A program made the position numbers and the translations under genes. 64,000 nucleotides of DNA, taken from the NCBI GenBank assembly GCA_963711215.1, contig CAVQDH010000014.1, positions 186,001 to 250,000 of the forward strand, given 5' to 3'. The notes under the pieces are model-generated. The model was not told the DNA's origin and did not search any database. It saw nothing but the letters and a program-made list of their open reading frames with translations. Numbering within the stretch: position 1 is the stretch's first letter; the number at the start of each line of letters is the position of its first letter. This stretch comes from WHUA01 sp963711215. GTDB lineage: Bacteria > Pseudomonadota > Alphaproteobacteria > UBA8366. Of this stretch, positions 58,577 through 64,000 are shown one piece after another.

Positions 58577-59809
58577 TTGCCGGGCGGGCAGGCACCCCGG
58601 GTCCTCTGCGAGGGCTGGCGCTTCATCCCGCAGTCCTTTGCCGTGGTGAACCAGTTCCAGATCCTCGCGCTGCAGGATCTCGGCGTGACGGTGACGGCGC
58701 GCGACTGGCCCTACTGGGCGGACTGGAAGCCGGTCCCCGGCCTGCTGCCCGAGGCCGACGAGGCGCGCCTGAGAGCGCTCGGCGCGCCGGACCCGCATCC
58801 GGACGCGGTGATCCGCGTCGCCGCGCCTTACGACTTCACCACGGCCGCCGGCGTGCCGACGCTCGTCATGGTGACCTCGGAGACCGGGCGGATCCGCCCG
58901 GAAAAGATCGCGGGCGGCGTCCCGATCGGCGAGGCGGTCGCGGCCTCCGCTGCCCTGATCCACACCCCGTCGCGGTGGTCCCGCGACGGGCTCGTCGCCA
59001 GCGGCGTTCCCGGCGAGCGCATAGCCGTCATCGGACATGGCGTCGATACGGCGCTCTGGCGGCCGGCCGATGCGGCGGAGCGGCAGTCCCTGCGCGGGCG
59101 TTTCGGATGGGAGGACGATTTCGTGCTCCTGAACGTCGGCGCCATGACCGGCAACAAGGGGATCGACCTCCTGCTCGCGGGCTTCGCCGCGCTGCTGGAG
59201 ACCTGTCCGCGGGCGCGCCTCGTGCTGAAGGGGCTCGACGCCATCTTCCGCTCGCGGGACATGGTGGCGGATATGCTGAACGGCCTCCCGGCCGCCCGCC
59301 GCGCCGCCGTTGCATCACGGGTGACCTACCTCGGCCAGAGCGTGTCGCTGGCGGATCTCGCGAAGCTTTTCCAGGCAGCGGATGCGTATGTTTCGCCCTA
59401 TCGCGGCGAAGGGTTCAACCTTCCGGTGCTGGAAGCGGCGGCCTGCGGCGTGCCGGTCGTCTGCACGGCCGGGGGCGCGACGGATGATTTCACGGCGCCG
59501 GAATTCGCGCTCCGGGTCGATGCGGCGCTCGACGGGGAAGGGCATGTCCTCGAGCCGTCCGGCGAGCATCTCCTGGCGCAGTTGCGCCGCTGCGTGGCGG
59601 ACGACGCCTGGCGTCGCGCCGCGCGGGCGGCCGGGCCGGCTTTCGTCGCCAGCGGCCATACATGGAAGCATGCGGCGGAAAAATTGCTGCAGGCGGTCGG
59701 TCTGGCGGCCGGCAAGCGGCGGCCCGGATCGCGGCTGATCCGGCACGTCGCCGGAGCCCCGGAAAGGGCCGCTTTCCGGCGACTGTTGCTCCGGCGTCAT
59801 TTCGCATAA
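58577..59809 (+). CDS. Glycosyltransferase (GT-B, GT4-like), TTG start
   Basis: 410 residues. N-terminal half opens VLCEGWRFIPQSFAVVNQFQ. C-terminal GT-B domain with FVLLNVGAMTGNKGIDLLLA, the donor-site segment YVSPYRGEGFNLPVLEAAAC (EX7E motif) and CGVPVVCTAGG. The start is set at TTG 58577, 5 bp after the methyltransferase. No ATG lies near. No membrane helix. Acceptor unknown; perhaps works with the methyltransferase on a surface glycan (inference). Confidence 0.82.
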   Translation: MPGGQAPRVLCEGWRFIPQSFAVVNQFQILALQDLGVTVTARDWPYWADWKPVPGLLPEADEARLRALGAPDPHPDAVIRVAAPYDFTTAAGVPTLVMVTSETGRIRPEKIAGGVPIGEAVAASAALIHTPSRWSRDGLVASGVPGERIAVIGHGVDTALWRPADAAERQSLRGRFGWEDDFVLLNVGAMTGNKGIDLLLAGFAALLETCPRARLVLKGLDAIFRSRDMVADMLNGLPAARRAAVASRVTYLGQSVSLADLAKLFQAADAYVSPYRGEGFNLPVLEAAACGVPVVCTAGGATDDFTAPEFALRVDAALDGEGHVLEPSGEHLLAQLRRCVADDAWRRAARAAGPAFVASGHTWKHAAEKLLQAVGLAAGKRRPGSRLIRHVAGAPERAAFRRLLLRRHFA

Positions 59810-59874
59810 AGTGCCCGGTCGGACGGGCGCGCCCCGTCCGGGAAGCGCGCAAGAACCAGAACGGACGGACGGAC

Positions 59875-61874
<2,000 letters not shown>

Positions 61875-61887
61875 CGCCGGAGGTGCC

Positions 61888-62163
61888 GTGGCGGACCACG
61901 CGGTCAGGCTGATCATCGAGGGGCGCGTGCAGGGCGTCGGCTTCCGCCAGTGGACCGTGTGGGAGGCGGAACGGCGCTGCCTTGACGGCTGGGTGCGCAA
62001 CCTGCCCGACGGCACGGTCGAGGCGCTGATCGCCGGGCCTACTGCCGCGGTCGCCGCGATGATCGAGGCCTGCCGCCAGGGGCCGCGCATGGCGGCCGTC
62101 ACCGCGATCCGCGAGCACCCGGCCGAGCCGCCCGACGCGGCGGGCTTCCGGCAAGTGCGGTGA
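61888..62163 (+). CDS. acyP: Acylphosphatase, GTG start
   Basis: 91 residues. Phosphate cradle and Arg in GRVQGVGFRQW, catalytic Asn in GWVRNLPDGTVEA. Splits acyl phosphates. GTG 61888 follows GGAGGTGCC. 13 bp after pccA. Confidence 0.92.
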   Translation: MADHAVRLIIEGRVQGVGFRQWTVWEAERRCLDGWVRNLPDGTVEALIAGPTAAVAAMIEACRQGPRMAAVTAIREHPAEPPDAAGFRQVR

Positions 62164-62202
62164 CGTTCCCTAACGTCGCACTGCGGCTTGTCGAGGCAGC
62201 CT

Positions 62203-62232
62203 TGGACTCGCGGAACAAGTCCGCGAGCGACG
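62203..62232 (-). repeat. REP element, minus orientation
   Basis: Reading the minus strand: cgtcg ctcgcgga-cttgt-tccgcgag tcca. Imperfect-free 8-bp stem with a CTTGT loop and TCCA end, matching the alphaproteobacterial REP layout that also occurs at 62261. The two elements are in inverted orientation 28 bp apart. Confidence 0.75.
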
Positions 62233-62260
62233 AGTATGTTTTAATGCCAACAACCCAAAT

Positions 62261-62290
62261 CGTCATTGCCGCACTTGTTGCGGCAATCCA
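62261..62290 (+). repeat. REP element, plus orientation
   Basis: cgtc-attgccgca-cttgt-tgcggcaat-cca: a 9-bp perfect stem with a CTTGT loop. Partner of the inverted element at 62203. The pair lies in the 168-bp gap between convergent acyP and the esterase, a usual place for such repeats. No gene in this gap is supported. Confidence 0.78.
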
Positions 62291-62331
62291 GCGCTGTACC
62301 GGATTTTTCGGAACGTCGGCCGGCAAAGCGC

Positions 62332-63270
62332 TCACTGCGCGGCCGTGAGCGCCTCGTGCACGAGCTTGGCCGCCGCGACGGCCATGCCGGCGTTGTCGTG
62401 GCCGACGCCGGGCACGGTTTCGACGCGCCAGTTGAAGGGCACGCCCAGCGTCTCCGCTTCGCGCTTGGCGGCGGCGAAATAGAACTTGCCGCGGTCGAAC
62501 CGGGTCGGGCCCTGGCGCATGGCCTCGGGCGTCATGCGAAAATTGCGGTCCTGCACGATGTCCATGTCGCCCAGCAGGATGATCACCGTCTTGGCGAAGG
62601 CGGCCTTGAGACGGTCCGGCGGCAAATGCGTCCCGCCCAGGCCGTAGGGGAAGGCCTCGCCGTCCGTCGGCAGCGTGTACCAGCCGGCATTGGCGCAGAT
62701 CGCGAGATCGACCTTCGGTCCGCCGGTGAACGTCATGTAGCGATGGACGAACTGGGCGCCGGCGGAATGGCCGAAGATTGAGAAGGTCGTGCGCCGGCTG
62801 CCGGTGCTCTGCCGGACCTGCTCGAAGATCCGGTCGATGATCGGGAAGGACCATTTCGTCTCCGGCACGGGGACGAGGGCGCCGTCGGAGCCGCTACGCG
62901 CCATCACGTTGCCGAGATTGTAGTGCCAGGACTTCGGGAAGGTCGCCTGGCTGAACTCGGGCGCGACGATCAAGAGGCCGTATTTGTCGGCGAGCCCGAT
63001 CCAGTTGTCGCGGTAGTCGTCCGCGTTGCGCTTGACCCCGTGCATGACGAACAGGATCGGCGTGTCGGGCGTGAAGCCCTTCGGCCGGTAATACCAGACC
63101 GGAAGCGTCTTGCCGGTTGCGGTCTTCGGGTCGTTGAACAGGAATCGGCCGGCGCCGTCTTTGATCATGATGGTCTCTTCGGCTCGGGCTTGCAGGGGGG
63201 GTTGGATGAGCAGGGCGGCGCCGGCAAGCAGGAAGGCGGCGGCGATCAGGGGGCGGTGAAGGACGGTCAC
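62332..63270 (-). CDS. Secreted alpha/beta hydrolase (esterase/depolymerase-like)
   Basis: 312 residues from GTG 63270, which overlaps the lipB stop (GTGA). Signal peptide (RPLIAAAFLLAGAALLIQPP, cleavage near ARA). LFVMHGVKRNADDYRDNW oxyanion region, nucleophile Ser in FSIFGHSAGAQFVHRYM, Asp and His near ILLGDMDIV and VPGVGHDN. Similar to PHB-depolymerase or LpqC-like esterases, but the substrate is unknown. Confidence 0.83.
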   Translation of the reverse strand: MTVLHRPLIAAAFLLAGAALLIQPPLQARAEETIMIKDGAGRFLFNDPKTATGKTLPVWYYRPKGFTPDTPILFVMHGVKRNADDYRDNWIGLADKYGLLIVAPEFSQATFPKSWHYNLGNVMARSGSDGALVPVPETKWSFPIIDRIFEQVRQSTGSRRTTFSIFGHSAGAQFVHRYMTFTGGPKVDLAICANAGWYTLPTDGEAFPYGLGGTHLPPDRLKAAFAKTVIILLGDMDIVQDRNFRMTPEAMRQGPTRFDRGKFYFAAAKREAETLGVPFNWRVETVPGVGHDNAGMAVAAAKLVHEALTAAQ

Positions 63271-63974
63271 GGATGGTGGCTTTCTGCGAGGGAGGCGGGC
63301 GCGCCGAAGACTTCGGCGAAGGTCTCCTTGAGCGCGACATCGAGGTCGGCCATGGTCACCGGCAGGCCGAGATCGACCAGCGAGGTCACGCCGTAATTCC
63401 CCGCGGCGATGCCGCAAGGCACGATGCCGGAGAAATGCTCGAGCGTCGGCTCGACGTTGATGGCGATGCCGTGGAAGGTGACCCAGCGGCGGATGCGCAC
63501 CCCGATCGCCGCGATCTTGTCCTCCCGGCCGCCGCCGCGGGCGACCCAGATGCCGATGCGGTCGTCCCGCCGCTCGCCCTTGACGTTGAACCGGTCGAGC
63601 GTCCGGATGACCCATTCCTCCAGGTCATGGACATAGCGCCGGACGTCCTGGCCGCGCGGCTTCAGGTCGAGCATGACGTAGCACACCCGCTGGCCCGGGC
63701 CGTGATAGGTGAACTGGCCGCCCCGGCCGGTGCGATGGACCGGAAAGCGGTCCGGCGTCAGCAGGTCCTCGTCCCGGGCGCTGGTGCCCGCCGTATAGAG
63801 CGGCGGGTGCTCCAGCAGCCAGACCAGCTCGGGCGACCGGCCGGCGCTGATCGCCGCGACGCGGCGCTCCATTGCGCCGACCGCTTCCTCATAGGGCACG
63901 AGGCGGTCGTCGATGCGCCATTCGACGCCCCGCGGCGGGGTCAACTCTACCTTCGTGGGCAAGGCCTTATGCAT
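63267..63974 (-). CDS. lipB: Octanoyl-[acyl-carrier-protein]:protein transferase LipB
   Basis: 235 residues. Transfers octanoyl groups from ACP to lipoyl domains, first step of lipoate synthesis. Motifs: GRGGQFTYHGPGQ, the catalytic Lys in KIAAIGVRIRRWVTFHGIAI and the Cys in IVPCGI. Start at ATG 63974, 26 bp from the window end. The nearest ribosome-site-like AAGGG abuts the ATG. Confidence 0.94.
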   Translation of the reverse strand: MHKALPTKVELTPPRGVEWRIDDRLVPYEEAVGAMERRVAAISAGRSPELVWLLEHPPLYTAGTSARDEDLLTPDRFPVHRTGRGGQFTYHGPGQRVCYVMLDLKPRGQDVRRYVHDLEEWVIRTLDRFNVKGERRDDRIGIWVARGGGREDKIAAIGVRIRRWVTFHGIAINVEPTLEHFSGIVPCGIAAGNYGVTSLVDLGLPVTMADLDVALKETFAEVFGAPASLAESHHP

Positions 63975-64000
63975 CCCTTGATAACGTCCCCGGCATCTGC

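Noticed and set aside
62203..62290. Kissing-loop RNA between the two hairpins
   Set aside because: Loop complementarity follows automatically from the inverted orientation of the same repeat type.

Overview
The window is about 64 kb of high-GC DNA from an alphaproteobacterium, most likely Rhodospirillales-like (inference). Supporting signs are the gene order tRNA-Tyr, tRNA-Gly, tuf, tRNA-Trp, secE-nusG-rplKAJL-rpoBC-rpsLG-fusA-tuf followed without a break by the S10-spc-alpha ribosomal clusters, two tuf copies, an ATP12-type F1-ATPase chaperone gene, an Irr/ICE-like palindrome and REP elements with CTTGT loops. No mobile element, CRISPR array or rRNA gene was seen.

Layout. Positions 1-2086 hold a partial CoA-transferase and an enoyl-CoA hydratase. 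Positions 2105-4706 (minus) hold an exbB-exbD-exbD-tonB-like operon with a palindromic operator candidate. Positions 4707-6546 are a sparse region with two small ORFs, tRNA-Thr and a DUF1203 gene. Positions 6633-8969 hold threonine synthase (minus) and a secreted nucleosidase-like protein (plus). Positions 9282-10617 hold two paralogous secreted peptides, each with its own promoter-like leader and terminator-like hairpin. Positions 10659-11933 hold rlmB and two tRNAs. Positions 12071-44029 are the translation and transcription super-cluster, with secY and adk inside it. Positions 44165-54903 hold DegP-like protease, rarA, a haloacetate-dehalogenase-type hydrolase, amtB-glnK, crcB, an RluC-type pseudouridine synthase, a HAD phosphatase, an AsmA-like protein and ATP12. 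Positions 54947-61874 hold pccB and pccA separated by four genes (2TM protein, threonine aldolase, methyltransferase, glycosyltransferase). Positions 61888-63974 hold acylphosphatase, an inverted REP pair, a secreted esterase-like protein and lipB.

Quality. At least 14 conserved reading frames are broken by a single extra base (rpoB three times, fusA, both tuf, rpmD, rplO, pccB, pccA twice, the ATP12 gene, exbD2, tonB-like), and one more gene (CaiB-type) is broken in the other sense. Every case except the CaiB gene is a +1 insertion. The simplest reading is insertion-biased residual sequencing error, and I annotate these genes as intact CDSs with the shift position noted. The identical insertion in both tuf copies, making ATG TCG AAG ACG TAA, deserves separate checking.

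The most original content is the pair of secreted His-rich peptides that share DAYLYA and PWTQDGIFGPYGPE blocks with a duplicated regulatory leader, and the TonB-like transducer with 31-residue repeats encoded with an ExbD paralog that has Asn in place of the proton-carrying Asp.
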